From CAYJXA01 sp964404595 (GTDB lineage Archaea; Nanobdellota; Nanobdellia; Woesearchaeales; GW2011-AR9), in contig CAYOKQ010000004.1 of assembly GCA_964404595.1 (NCBI GenBank), positions 1 through 46,390 on the forward strand: a stretch of DNA of 46,390 nt. The letters run 5' to 3'. The notes beneath the pieces are model-generated. The model did no database searches and had not been told where the DNA came from. It saw only the letters and a program-made list of their open reading frames with translations. Position 1 is the stretch's first letter, and every line of letters begins with the position of its first letter. Shown one piece after another: positions 1 to 7,444 of the stretch. The position numbers and the translations under genes were made by a program.

Positions 1-2
1 CT

Positions 3-50
3 CTCAGAGAGGAAGAAATCGGTTATTTTACAGAGGAAGGGTTTCTATAG
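3..50 (+). CDS. possible C-terminal tail of an upstream gene (partial)
   Basis: Frame 3 from the window edge reads 15 codons with an acidic, protein-like composition (REEEIGYFTEEGFL at its end) and stops with TAG at 48-50. It could be the last codons of a gene that begins outside the window. Too short to identify; the other two frames are also open over most of this stretch. Confidence 0.25.
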   Translation, partial: LREEEIGYFTEEGFL

Positions 51-98
51 AGCCTATTGAACGGAAAATTTAAATAGAATAGGATGGTTTAAAGAATT

Positions 99-359
99 AT
101 GGCTATAACCCTCCATATTTCAGATGATATTGAACAGGCTCTCAAGATTCCAGCAGAGGAGCAGGAGCAAGAGCTCGATAAAGAATTAGCAATCTCCCTC
201 TATCAACGTGGAGCGCTCCCGGCAGGAAAAGCCCGTCAACTTGCAGGCCTTTCCAAATGGGAATTTCAGCGAGAGTTACAAAAAAGGGATGTCAAGCGCC
301 ATTATGATGAGCAGGAAATAGAGGAGGATATTCACTATGCCAGAAAGGGTGGTAAGTGA
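99..359 (+). CDS. UPF0175-family antitoxin
   Basis: An 86-residue protein of the UPF0175 type, a family of small DNA-binding antitoxins common in archaea and cyanobacteria. The family's hallmarks are visible: an N-terminal strand, then a helical segment with KELAISLYQRGALPAGKARQLAGLSKWEFQREL, i.e. the conserved G-x-x-S-x-A-like helix-turn-helix written here as GALPAGKARQLAG. The last codons overlap the next gene by 23 bp, so the two are translationally coupled. A TATA-like TTTAAATA at 69-76 lies 22 bp before the ATG, so transcription is probably leaderless. Expected role: binds and neutralises the PIN nuclease encoded next and represses the shared promoter. Confidence 0.85.
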   Translation: MAITLHISDDIEQALKIPAEEQEQELDKELAISLYQRGALPAGKARQLAGLSKWEFQRELQKRDVKRHYDEQEIEEDIHYARKGGK

Positions 360-831
360 TTCTTCTCCATTAATCAATCTGTTTTTGATAGGAAGATCTC
401 ATTTGCTTCATGAATTCTATCCAGAAATTTATATTCCTACGGCTGTTTTTGATGAATTAATACAAGAAGGTAAAGAAGGCGCTTCTTTTTTCAAAGAGTT
501 ACAAGAGAAAGGCTTTCTTAAAATAAAAGAGGTTGAACCAAGTGCTCTTTTAACATTGTTGCATCGAGATTTAGATGAAGGTGAAGCTGAAGCTATCGCC
601 CTCGCGTTAGATTACAAAGCAGAGCTGGTTCTATTGGATGAAAAAGAAGCCCGTTCTATTGCCAGAGATTACAACTTGAAACTAACTGGAGTTATTGGCA
701 TATTACTGCGAGCAAAATTTGAGAAGAAGATACCAGCAATCAAAAACGAATTAGACCTACTTCGCACTAAAGGTTTTTGGATAGGAAAAGAGATGTATGA
801 AAAGGCGTTACAAGAGGCAGGAGAGTTATAA
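337..831 (+). CDS. PIN-domain toxin, DUF3368 type
   Basis: A 164-residue PIN-fold nuclease of the DUF3368 group, the usual partner of UPF0175 antitoxins. The first catalytic acid is the D of VVSDSSPLINL near residue 8. A conserved E sits in the strand-helix IPTAVFDELI (about residue 39), and the D/E cluster follows in DLDEGEAEAIALAL and LVLLDEKEARSIA. The order DSSPLI ... GEAEAI ... LDE-xx-AR ... TGVIGILLRA is the family pattern. Its likely activity is Mg-dependent cleavage of RNA when freed from the antitoxin. All key acids are present, so the gene appears intact, unlike the PIN gene near 31 kb. Confidence 0.88.
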   Translation: MPERVVSDSSPLINLFLIGRSHLLHEFYPEIYIPTAVFDELIQEGKEGASFFKELQEKGFLKIKEVEPSALLTLLHRDLDEGEAEAIALALDYKAELVLLDEKEARSIARDYNLKLTGVIGILLRAKFEKKIPAIKNELDLLRTKGFWIGKEMYEKALQEAGEL

Positions 832-955
832 AATACACCAGTAACCCAGCGGAGTGTCAATTAATGTCGTAGTCCATTTCTTATAAACAGAAATAATAAG
901 GGGGATTTTTTCTCATTCATCGCAGTGGACATAAATATCCTTGGCAGAAGTCATT

Positions 956-1264
956 TTACAGTTTATCCAACTCCTCTTTCACAATCTCCTTCAAATCTTC
1001 CTTATTTTGTATCCCTTTAACAAATCTTCCTGAAGGATACACGCAGGCTACACTGCTTTCTTCATTACAAAAACCAAGACATTGTGCTTTAGTGCAATAG
1101 ACCATAGTGGTTAAGCCCTCATTGCGAATCCACTGCTTCACTTCTGCGACATCCTCGGCTCGTATTCTTGGACCACAGCTGGGCTTATCGCTGTGCGTGC
1201 CAGTACGATCATTGATACAGACAAAAAGGTGGATTTTTGGTTTGGGGAAGGAGATGGTGTGCAT
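956..1264 (-). CDS. thioredoxin-fold [2Fe-2S] ferredoxin
   Basis: 102 residues. The protein has a beta-strand HLFVC (Cys16), then a second cysteine in KPSCG (Cys30), and a C-terminal pair in VYCTKAQCLGFCNE. The spacing resembles Shethna-type thioredoxin-like 2Fe-2S ferredoxins and the NuoE C-terminal domain: C-x(10-14)-C, about 40 residues, then C-x3-C. It would carry one [2Fe-2S] cluster and transfer single electrons in the cytoplasm. No redox enzyme lies next to it, so the partner is unknown. The gene stands alone between the toxin pair and the repeat protein. Confidence 0.8.
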   Translation of the reverse strand: MHTISFPKPKIHLFVCINDRTGTHSDKPSCGPRIRAEDVAEVKQWIRNEGLTTMVYCTKAQCLGFCNEESSVACVYPSGRFVKGIQNKEDLKEIVKEELDKL

Positions 1265-1299
1265 GAAGGTTCAAAATGAGCCTCTTTTTTAATACTTAC

Positions 1300-2784
1300 T
1301 CATCCACACAACCATTTTCTCATAGCGATCAAAAGCGGCGGCTCAGGACCCTGTGCCTGAGAGATTCTTTTTCGGTTGGTATTAGGAACATAAGGGCTTT
1401 CTGAGGAATACACTAAATATGCATGCAACATTCGCTCATCCTGAGAAAACCCCTCTGCCGCCAACTTTCTACCAATATCAAAAGCAGCCAGATACCTTTT
1501 CACGCTATACCCGGCTAACACGGGCCGTTGCAGTAGTAATTCAATTATTTGATTTCGCGTAATGCCAGCTATTTTCCCCAATCTTGATTTTTGCTGTAGC
1601 ACTCTGCGATGATTTAGACCTGCAAAAGAAGGATTCTTGAGTATAGCGTTCTTTACCATTTTTTCGTCACCGTATACTGCTGCCGCCTGTCTAACAACGC
1701 GCTCGTGATCATAGCCAGCAAAGGGGGGAAACCGGAGTATACTATCTTTTACTTTTTTTTCATCGCCATAGATGGCGGTTGCCTTTCTAACCACACGCAT
1801 GTGGTCGTACCCAGCAAATGGAGGGTGCTTGAGAATCGCCTTTTTAATTGCTTGCTCATTACCGTAAACGTTCATTGCTTGGCGAATAACACGCTGGTGA
1901 TCCAGAGCAGCGAAAGAAGGATACTTTAGCACTACCTCTTTCACTTTTTTTTCGTCACCGTAGACCATTGCAGCTTCTTTTACAACCCGACTGTGATTCA
2001 AACCCACAAACTGGGGAAACCTGAGTATGGCCTCTTTCACTTTCTGCTCGTTTCCATATATTGCCGTTTCCTCACGTAAAACCCGAGCATGATCATAATT
2101 TGCAAATGCAGCGTTCTTCAATATAGCCTGTTTTACTTTCTGTTCATTTTTATAGACTGCTGTGGCTTGGCGTATGACACGCGCGTGATTAAGCCCAGCA
2201 AAAGAAGGATTTTGTAGGATTACCCTCTTGATTGCAGCCTCATCTTTGTAGATTTCACTTGCTTCACGAATCACGCGATGGTGATCGTAGCCGGCAAATT
2301 GGGGAAATCGGAGCAAGATAACTTTCACCTTTTGCTGATCTCCATAGACCATAGTCAATTCATGAATAATGCGAGAATGATTCAGGTTTGCAAATGGAGG
2401 AAATTTGAGTGCAGCTTGTTTTACTTTGCGTTCATCACCATACACCGCAGTTGCTTCTCGTACGACTCGCGCATGATCCAAACCGGCAAACGCAGGATAT
2501 TTTACAATAGCAGCTTTTATCTTCTTCTCGTTGCCATACACGCGGATGGCTTCTTGCACGACACGTTCATGATCTAAACTAGCAAAAGAAGGAAACCTGC
2601 CAATCATACGGCCTAAAGTTTGATCATCCACCCCGTATATTTCTCTAATTTGATTCAGATGACTTTGCAAGGTTTCTTCCCGAAAATGAAGCCGTGATAA
2701 GATAACATCTACTTCTGCTGGCGCTAATTCTAACCCAGCAAGTATAGTTTCAAGAGACATAAATACATATTGAAAAATGTCCAT
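1300..2784 (-). CDS. eleven-repeat helical protein (mTERF/PPR-like solenoid)
   Basis: 494 residues, not assignable to a named family by eye. From about residue 49 to 401 it consists of eleven nearly perfect units of 32 residues (the first is 33). Each has the pattern VYGDExKVKxAILKxPxFAGxDHxRVVRxA. Each unit should fold as two or three short helices. The KxPxFAG turn recalls the proline of mTERF motifs, which bind nucleic acid. The conserved positions are mostly basic (KVK, RVVR). A degenerate unit (RNQIIELLLQRPVLAGYS) and a helical C-terminal cap follow. No signal peptide. Upstream TATA-like signals make Met1 (2784) or Met9 (2760) both possible starts. Inference: an RNA- or DNA-binding solenoid. 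Confidence 0.75.
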   Translation of the reverse strand: MDIFQYVFMSLETILAGLELAPAEVDVILSRLHFREETLQSHLNQIREIYGVDDQTLGRMIGRFPSFASLDHERVVQEAIRVYGNEKKIKAAIVKYPAFAGLDHARVVREATAVYGDERKVKQAALKFPPFANLNHSRIIHELTMVYGDQQKVKVILLRFPQFAGYDHHRVIREASEIYKDEAAIKRVILQNPSFAGLNHARVIRQATAVYKNEQKVKQAILKNAAFANYDHARVLREETAIYGNEQKVKEAILRFPQFVGLNHSRVVKEAAMVYGDEKKVKEVVLKYPSFAALDHQRVIRQAMNVYGNEQAIKKAILKHPPFAGYDHMRVVRKATAIYGDEKKVKDSILRFPPFAGYDHERVVRQAAAVYGDEKMVKNAILKNPSFAGLNHRRVLQQKSRLGKIAGITRNQIIELLLQRPVLAGYSVKRYLAAFDIGRKLAAEGFSQDERMLHAYLVYSSESPYVPNTNRKRISQAQGPEPPLLIAMRKWLCG

Positions 2785-3123
2785 ATAAATCGTCTTATTA
2801 TATAAGTAAAACTAGATATACTTCCCTCTGCGTTACAGAAACCCAAACATCGGATCAATTATCTTTTCCTCAGCCATAGAAAGTGCACTCACAGAGAAGA
2901 TTAGATAACAGGAATGAGGCGGGGGAAAGAGGTGTGGAAACCCGCCTTCATCCCTGAGGAGTTTTTCATCTGCGGACTTATTTCAAAAGAATAAATCTAT
3001 CAAAACCCCCAGTTATAAAAAAGCATCCAGTATTAATAAACCTTGGGGATATATGTTCTAGAGTATATGTTTAGTTTAAATCTGTCCCAAACATTTTAAT
3101 ACCTAAGAATCGTGCAGCCAGTT
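2785..3123. other. 339-bp intergenic region with one stem-loop
   Basis: No convincing ORF. Divergent promoters are at its ends: CTTATATAATAAG near 2795-2807 for the repeat protein and TTTTAATA at 3094-3101 for the NFACT-R gene. In the middle, 2914-2923 pairs with 2941-2951 (ATGA-GGCGGG with CCCGCC-T-TCAT, one bulged T), a 10-bp stem with a 17-nt purine-rich loop. It may be a small RNA or a fold in a leader. Nothing identifies its function. Confidence 0.4.
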
Positions 3124-3909
3124 ATGGTTGAAATAGAAATAGACTTACACCAATCTGTGGACCAGAACGCCGGCAGATACTTTGAGCTGGCTAAAAAAGC
3201 CAAGAAAAAAGCCGCCGGTACACTCAAAGCATTAGAAGAAAGCTGCACCAAATTAGCTCAATTACAACAGGATGAACATCTTTTCCTGGAACAAGAGCAC
3301 CAAAAATTACAGAAAAAAGAACGAAAAAAAGAATGGTATGAGAAATTCCATTGGTTTATCTCATCGGAAGGATTTCTTTGTATTGGAGGAAAAGACAGTA
3401 CTACCAACGAGATCATTATTAAGAAACATCTGGAGAAAGATGATTTAGTCTTTCACACTGACATGGCCGGATCGCCTTTTTTTGTGGTCAAAAATGGACA
3501 AAAAGCCGGGGATCAGACCAGGCAGGAAGCGGCGCAAGCGACAGCCGTCTATTCCAAAGCCTGGAAAGCCGGACACACTATTGCCGATGTGTTTTACGTT
3601 AGCCCTGATCAGGTAAGCAAAGAAGCTAAATCGGGAGAGTATATGTCCAAAGGCAGTTTTATGATACGGGGAAAAACCACCTATTTTCATCCCCCGGTAG
3701 AACTGGCCATCGGCATTATGGATGGACAAATAATTGGAGGGCCCCAATCTGCAATTAAAAAGCAAACGACTATTTTTGTAATCATCGTACCTGGAGAAGA
3801 AGCCAAAGGATCGCTTACGAAGAAAATCAAGCATAAGCTCGGCGGCGGAGAATTAAATGAAATTATGAATTTCCTGCCGGCAGGCGGCGGGATGCTTAAA
3901 AAAGATTAA
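3124..3909 (+). CDS. stand-alone NFACT-R (RqcH/Rqc2 C-terminal) domain protein
   Basis: The protein has a charged coiled coil (about residues 15-75) followed by an NFACT-R domain (formerly DUF814): WYEKFHWFISSEGFLCIGGKDSTTNEIIIKKHL, then LVFHTDMAGSPFFVVKNG and SYMSKGSF-like GEYMSKGSFMIRGK. Full-length RqcH/Rqc2/NEMF proteins have an NFACT-N domain and HhH segment before these parts, and their NFACT-N binds tRNA during CAT/Ala tailing on stalled 60S/50S subunits. This version lacks the N-terminal half, so it may bind ribosomes but is unlikely to recruit tRNA alone. GTG at 3112 is possible, but the TATA box at 3094-3101 favours ATG 3124. It ends 13 bp before the convergent MTHFR gene. Confidence 0.85.
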   Translation: MVEIEIDLHQSVDQNAGRYFELAKKAKKKAAGTLKALEESCTKLAQLQQDEHLFLEQEHQKLQKKERKKEWYEKFHWFISSEGFLCIGGKDSTTNEIIIKKHLEKDDLVFHTDMAGSPFFVVKNGQKAGDQTRQEAAQATAVYSKAWKAGHTIADVFYVSPDQVSKEAKSGEYMSKGSFMIRGKTTYFHPPVELAIGIMDGQIIGGPQSAIKKQTTIFVIIVPGEEAKGSLTKKIKHKLGGGELNEIMNFLPAGGGMLKKD

Positions 3910-3922
3910 AGACTTATTTAAT

Positions 3923-4828
3923 TTAAGCTCCTATTTTTGCAAGAAGTAACTGGATAGGTTTTATATCTTTCATAACATACAAATGGATCCCTGGCGCACC
4001 TTGAAGCAATAATTGCTGCGCCTGTTGATATGCCCAAGCAACACCTATTTCTAAAGTATGGGTGGGAGCAGAATTTACTTCGTGTGCTAAGCTTTGGGGA
4101 ATTTCAATATTAAATGCAGCAGGTATGGAAGCTAATTGTTTTGGTGAAGTGATTATTTTCAATCCAGGAATGATAGGCACAGCAATTCCTTTTTTTCTGC
4201 ATCGATCCACAAAATTAAAATAGCAGGTATTATCAAAAAACATTTGGGTGACAATATAATTTGCACCAGCATCAATTTTTTCTTTGAGATATTGAATGTC
4301 TTCATCCATGGTCTGGGCTGCTTTGTGTTTTTCCGGATATCCGGCAACGCCAATACACCATTGTGCGGGATTTGCTGAAAGATGCAAGTATTGTCCTTTA
4401 TTCAATTGATATACTTGCCTCACTAAATCAACTGCATAAGTATTGCTGGTTCTGCCTTCATTTAATTTTTCAGGCCCATCGCCTTGCAATGCCATCAAAT
4501 TCGTGATACCTAAATAAGATAATTCCAGCAAAAAATCTTCAGTTTCTTCTCTGGTAAATCCCCGGCACAATACGTGAGGCACCGCTTCTGTTTTATAATG
4601 ATGCTGAATTAAAGCACAAATACCTAAAGTTCCTGGACGCTTCTTGATAGAATTTATTTCAGCGGCATGGCTGGTGACATCGATAAAAGGTGGTTTAAAA
4701 GCAACGAGCGCATCTAAAAGATTAAGGATATTGTTAATATTATCGCCGCGTAAGGGAGGCACAATTTCAAAACTAATAGTGGGTGAACTGATGGCAGGCG
4801 TTTTGCTAAAATAATTGGTGATATGCAT
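3923..4828 (-). CDS. metF: methylenetetrahydrofolate reductase
   Basis: 301 residues, the usual length of the prokaryotic TIM-barrel MTHFR. It reduces 5,10-methylene-THF to 5-methyl-THF using FAD. Family motifs in order: SFEIVPP near residue 20 (catalytic Glu), DVTSHAA, the VPHVLCRG segment, LMALQGDGP (flavin/folate loop), IGVAGYPEKH, YIVTQMFFD and PIIPGLKI. All are intact. In this window it complements the thymidylate cluster near 40 kb, since thymidylate synthase and DHFR use the same folate pool. It stands alone here, with its ATG divergent from the tRNA-Arg gene. Confidence 0.93.
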   Translation of the reverse strand: MHITNYFSKTPAISSPTISFEIVPPLRGDNINNILNLLDALVAFKPPFIDVTSHAAEINSIKKRPGTLGICALIQHHYKTEAVPHVLCRGFTREETEDFLLELSYLGITNLMALQGDGPEKLNEGRTSNTYAVDLVRQVYQLNKGQYLHLSANPAQWCIGVAGYPEKHKAAQTMDEDIQYLKEKIDAGANYIVTQMFFDNTCYFNFVDRCRKKGIAVPIIPGLKIITSPKQLASIPAAFNIEIPQSLAHEVNSAPTHTLEIGVAWAYQQAQQLLLQGAPGIHLYVMKDIKPIQLLLAKIGA

Positions 4829-4891
4829 AAAGCGGCGGTAATAATGTGAATTTATATTTATTATGGTGATTGAATGATTTGGAAGTGAACC

Positions 4892-4899
4892 TTTTTAAA
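4892..4899 (+). promoter_or_regulatory. TATA box of tRNA-Arg(GCG)
   Basis: TTTTTAAA ends 25 bp before the first tRNA nucleotide at 4925. This spacing matches an archaeal TBP site whose transcript begins at or next to tRNA position 1. Confidence 0.6.
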
Positions 4900-4924
4900 C
4901 TGATTCTTCATTTGACTTCTCCAT

Positions 4925-5105
4925 GCCCTCGTAGTCTAGCCTGGATAGGACACGAGCTTGCGGTCAATAGAAAGTATTGGCAGAGAGCTTGGAACCGGGG
5001 TTCAAAAGCATTTTTTACAAAAATGCAGTAAACGGCGAGTATTCACTTTGCTCAGCCCACCACACTGCGTTGAAAGAAAAGTGCATGAAATTCCCTGCGG
5101 GGGCG
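4925..5105 (+). tRNA. tRNA-Arg (anticodon GCG) with two introns
   Basis: Cloverleaf exons: acceptor GCCCTCG/CGGGGGC with G73, D arm GTCT/GGAC with the Arg determinant A20, anticodon stem CGAGC/GCTTG, T stem CGGGG/CCCTG. Intron 1 (4964-4985, 22 nt) lies at the canonical 37/38 site: core helix TTGC/GCAG, bulges GGT and AGA, intron stem CAATA/TATTG. Intron 2 (5007-5091, 85 nt) lies in the T loop between positions 59 and 60: core TTCA/TGAA, bulges AAA and ATT, intron stem GCATTTTT/AAAAGTGC. Splicing leaves a 74-nt tRNA with T loop TTCAAAT and anticodon GCG, reading CGC. No CCA is encoded, so the CCA enzyme at 11 kb must add it. Intron 2 is related to the intron of tRNA-Arg(CCU) at 29 kb. Confidence 0.88.
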
Positions 5106-5169
5106 TGTTTTTAAATTATTTTCTTAAAAAACAAAAAACCATATAAATCTCCCGCATTTTTTTGATAAA

Positions 5170-5433
5170 ATGTCTTCCAAGAAATACAAAATAGTTTACG
5201 ACCGTATCAACTGCATCGGCGCAGGATCATGCGCCATTACCTATCCCGAACGTTGGGTAATGAATAATACCGATGACAAAGCAGACCTTATCAAAGGCAC
5301 TCTTGTGAGCGAACACATATGGGAAGTAGAATTTAATGAAGAAGAGCTGGAGAAATTCTTGGAATCTGCCCAAGTGTGCCCCGTGAATGTTATTCATGTT
5401 TATGATATCGAGACGGGAAAGAAACTGATTTGA
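5170..5433 (+). CDS. small ferredoxin, [3Fe-4S]-like cysteine pattern
   Basis: 87 residues, a monocluster ferredoxin. The cluster loop reads NCIGAGSCAITYP and the final cysteine lies in AQVCPVNVI. The usual C-x2-C-x2-C of a [4Fe-4S] cluster has Ala at the middle position (C-I-G-A-G-S-C). That pattern is typical of single [3Fe-4S] ferredoxins that serve, for example, P450s, although a non-cysteine fourth ligand is possible. A TATA box (ATATAAAT about 5141-5148) is 22 bp before the ATG, so the mRNA is probably leaderless. The gene lies between tRNA-Arg and a toxin-antitoxin pair, and the electron partner is unknown. Confidence 0.85.
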   Translation: MSSKKYKIVYDRINCIGAGSCAITYPERWVMNNTDDKADLIKGTLVSEHIWEVEFNEEELEKFLESAQVCPVNVIHVYDIETGKKLI

Positions 5434-5436
5434 AAA

Positions 5437-5769
5437 TCAGCCCACCACATTTACCTGAAATTTCTTCTCATTAAGAGGCTCGATAAGAACTTCTTGACCC
5501 TTCTTGAGATGCATGAAGTCAATCAAGGACTTAGGCAATTTAACATCAAGGGCATTTCCTGACGTACCAATCCTCGTTCTCGCCGCAATTCCCCACAATC
5601 CCCTCTCTTTGGCTTGTTTTTCCACTAAAGAAAAAGTATGTGCTGAAAAAAGAGTCTCATTACATTGATCACACACGAGAGCTTCATATTTTCCCAGATT
5701 TTGTCCCAGTAGAATATAATCTACTTTTTTTTCTCGTAAATTTCCTTTTTCACATTCGTCGCATTTCAT
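5437..5769 (-). CDS. YgiT-type zinc finger/AbrB antitoxin
   Basis: 110 residues. An N-terminal zinc finger of the YgiT/MqsA type (CDECEKGNLREKKVDYI ... LVCDQCNETLFSA; two CxxC pairs at about residues 3-6 and 33-36) is followed by a segment with a SpoVT/AbrB-like swapped-hairpin pattern (ALDVKLPKSLIDFMHLKKGQEVLIEPL). This layout is that of an antitoxin which both binds the toxin and represses its promoter. Its ATG overlaps the stop of the upstream DUF4258 gene (ATGA), so the toxin is encoded first, as in mqsRA. Confidence 0.8.
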   Translation of the reverse strand: MKCDECEKGNLREKKVDYILLGQNLGKYEALVCDQCNETLFSAHTFSLVEKQAKERGLWGIAARTRIGTSGNALDVKLPKSLIDFMHLKKGQEVLIEPLNEKKFQVNVVG

Positions 5770-5978
5770 TTGTTAAGGAAGACTGTTTTTATTTTATATT
5801 TATCATCTACTTTTTTCCACGCAACTGAAAAATAAGTGTACACGCTCAAGTATCCTTCGGTTTGCGTAAATTTTGAGCCCCGCTCGATTGCTTCACAGAT
5901 TTGCTGCGGGGTAATACCTTCAACCACCATTTTATCACCAGCATGTTTAGTGATCCACAAATCTTGCAAAGTTACCAA
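5766..5978 (-). CDS. DUF4258 family toxin
   Basis: 70 residues of DUF4258 type: WITKHAGDKMVVEGITPQQICEAIERG followed by a beta-sheet half (YLSVYTYFSVAWKKVDDKYKIKTVFL). The family has a RelE/BrnT-like small fold, and the KHAxxKM-x-x-GIT signature is present. It is commonly paired with YgiT-like or RHH antitoxins. The four-base overlap with the downstream antitoxin gene supports one operon. Activity is inferred to be ribonuclease-like by family association only; the substrate is unknown. Confidence 0.8.
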   Translation of the reverse strand: MVTLQDLWITKHAGDKMVVEGITPQQICEAIERGSKFTQTEGYLSVYTYFSVAWKKVDDKYKIKTVFLNK

Positions 5979-5988
5979 GTACGAACAC

Positions 5989-6027
5989 CTACGTAGTAGT
6001 ACGAAGGTATGCGGACTATATAAATCT
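5989..6027 (-). promoter_or_regulatory. promoter and candidate operator of the DUF4258 pair
   Basis: A TATA box (AGATTTATATAG on the minus strand, 6016-6027) would place transcription start near 5992-5995. A perfect palindrome CTACGTAG lies at exactly this place (5989-5996), flanked by two ACGAA repeats. A dyad over the start site is where an autorepressing antitoxin would bind. Binding itself is inference. Confidence 0.45.
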
Positions 6028-6062
6028 TTTTGTAGGTTTTCAGTTAAACAGGTTACCTATTA

Positions 6063-6593
6063 TCAAGAATACACCGCAAACCTTCTCTGCTCGCACATCA
6101 CCACCATCAGCATCTGTGAATTTTTCTCCTGGCTTTTCTTCAGCGTATCCAAGTCTGTCTGCGACGCCACACATCGCTTATACGGATGTGAATGCAGCAT
6201 CAGCAGCGTTTGCGTATCACAGGGTTCAAAGGTTACATGATTAAATGCTCTGCGATAGGTAACCGGCTGATAAAACAAAGTAATAGAATACCTGTTCTCG
6301 CTCACCGTCCCTTGCAAACACACGCTAAATTCTTCTTGTTGCTCTTGCAGATATAATTCCTCCAACATCTGTGCTGTGTTATTCTGAAATACTATCGACA
6401 ATTCCGGCAGGACCAGCATATCTCCCTGAAGCAACGAAGATTGAGTTTTTCCCAGTATAATATCTCCTATGGGAAAAGTGCCAAAGATAAAAGTAACCAT
6501 CCCTATAATGCCAACGATGCCAATGGCCAGCAGAACTATTTTTTTTGCCAGAGGAGGGAGAGGGGCTTTTCTTCCGGCGGCATATCTTTCCAT
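6063..6593 (-). CDS. membrane-anchored JAMM/MPN metalloprotease-like protein
   Basis: 176 residues from the ATG at 6593 (a TTG 42 bp upstream is less likely). One transmembrane helix lies at about residues 18-40 (IVLLAIGIVGIIGMVTFIFG) and is followed by an extracytoplasmic or cytoplasmic JAB domain. The zinc site is readable as LHSHPYKRCVASQTDLDTL, i.e. HxHP-x(7)-S-x2-D near residue 133, with the upstream Glu in EEFSVCL near 87. JAMM enzymes remove ubiquitin-like tags or cleave small peptides. No ubiquitin-like or E1 gene is in view. It is the third gene of an operon with the EEP protein and zinc ribbon. Confidence 0.75.
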   Translation of the reverse strand: MERYAAGRKAPLPPLAKKIVLLAIGIVGIIGMVTFIFGTFPIGDIILGKTQSSLLQGDMLVLPELSIVFQNNTAQMLEELYLQEQQEEFSVCLQGTVSENRYSITLFYQPVTYRRAFNHVTFEPCDTQTLLMLHSHPYKRCVASQTDLDTLKKSQEKNSQMLMVVMCEQRRFAVYS

Positions 6594-6644
6594 AATTGAG
6601 CAGGGTCGTGCATAGGATAGAAAACCTTCCCTCAATAATAAAGC

Positions 6645-7442
6645 TTACTCCACCACAAATTTCGGCCCAAACAAAGCCAGATGATCCATCCAGCCACGCA
6701 GATGATCCCGGATTGCAATTGGCTTTTCAACTGCTTTCACACCCCTGCCAAAGAAATGATCCAGTTTTATCTTGCCAGCTGTAGGAAGATATTTGCCCCA
6801 ACGCCAGGTACATGCCACCGAATCTGATAAATCGACAAATCCTGCTGCAGTTAGAACGTGAAACGTATGATATGCTGCGTGCTGCATTTCAGAAGAAGCC
6901 CACGAAATGTGGGTATTAAAATCACCTGCCAACAGGATGGGTTCATTCTTTGAATATGCCCATTGTTGCAATTGCTCTAATTGCCGGGCCCTTTCCTCAA
7001 GATTAGAATATCCCAAATGCACACTTACCACCCATGCAGTCGGCCGATCTAATTTATACGCTACCCCAAAATGAGCACCATCTGAAGTACTAATATTTTC
7101 AGAAGGATGTCCATTGAGAATATTTCTTTGAATTAAAATCGCTCTTTTTTCATGTTTGGATCCACCGGTAAACCAATGATAACCCGAACCGATCATCTTT
7201 TCTAATTCTTCATATTGGGCCAAACCCTGGTGAGCAGCCCCATACACTTCCTGCAAACAGATTAAAGTCGGCTGATGCTGATGGACCAGTTGTGCAAATG
7301 ATTCAAGCCCTTGATGGGGAGTTCGTCCATAATTAAACATGGAGGCATATAGATTCCCCAGAAAAGGAGGAAGCATTTTCCTAATGGACCATAAATACAT
7401 AGAACCAATATTCGCACTGAAGACTGAAAAAGAATCGCTCAT
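6645..7442 (-). CDS. endonuclease/exonuclease/phosphatase (EEP) family protein
   Basis: 265 residues. EEP-fold hallmarks in order: FSVFSANIGS at the N-terminus, LICLQEVYG (metal-binding Glu), VVSVHLGYSN, ILLAGDFNTH (catalytic Asp/Asn), IKLDHFFGRG and the final MDHLALF (general-base His). Family members cleave phosphodiester bonds in DNA, RNA, phosphoinositides or nucleotides; the sequence does not show which. It starts 2 bp after the zinc-ribbon gene and is followed by the JAMM gene, so all three are probably cotranscribed. No signal peptide is visible, so it acts in the cytoplasm. Confidence 0.88.
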   Translation of the reverse strand: MSDSFSVFSANIGSMYLWSIRKMLPPFLGNLYASMFNYGRTPHQGLESFAQLVHQHQPTLICLQEVYGAAHQGLAQYEELEKMIGSGYHWFTGGSKHEKRAILIQRNILNGHPSENISTSDGAHFGVAYKLDRPTAWVVSVHLGYSNLEERARQLEQLQQWAYSKNEPILLAGDFNTHISWASSEMQHAAYHTFHVLTAAGFVDLSDSVACTWRWGKYLPTAGKIKLDHFFGRGVKAVEKPIAIRDHLRGWMDHLALFGPKFVVE

Positions 7443-7444
7443 CT

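Noticed and set aside
5007..5091. T-loop introns as miniature group I introns
   Set aside because: A pseudoknotted core is present, but the ends fit bulge-helix-bulge cleavage exactly (4-bp core, two 3-nt bulges), the mature T loop is perfect, and lengths (31-125 nt) are too short for a group I core.
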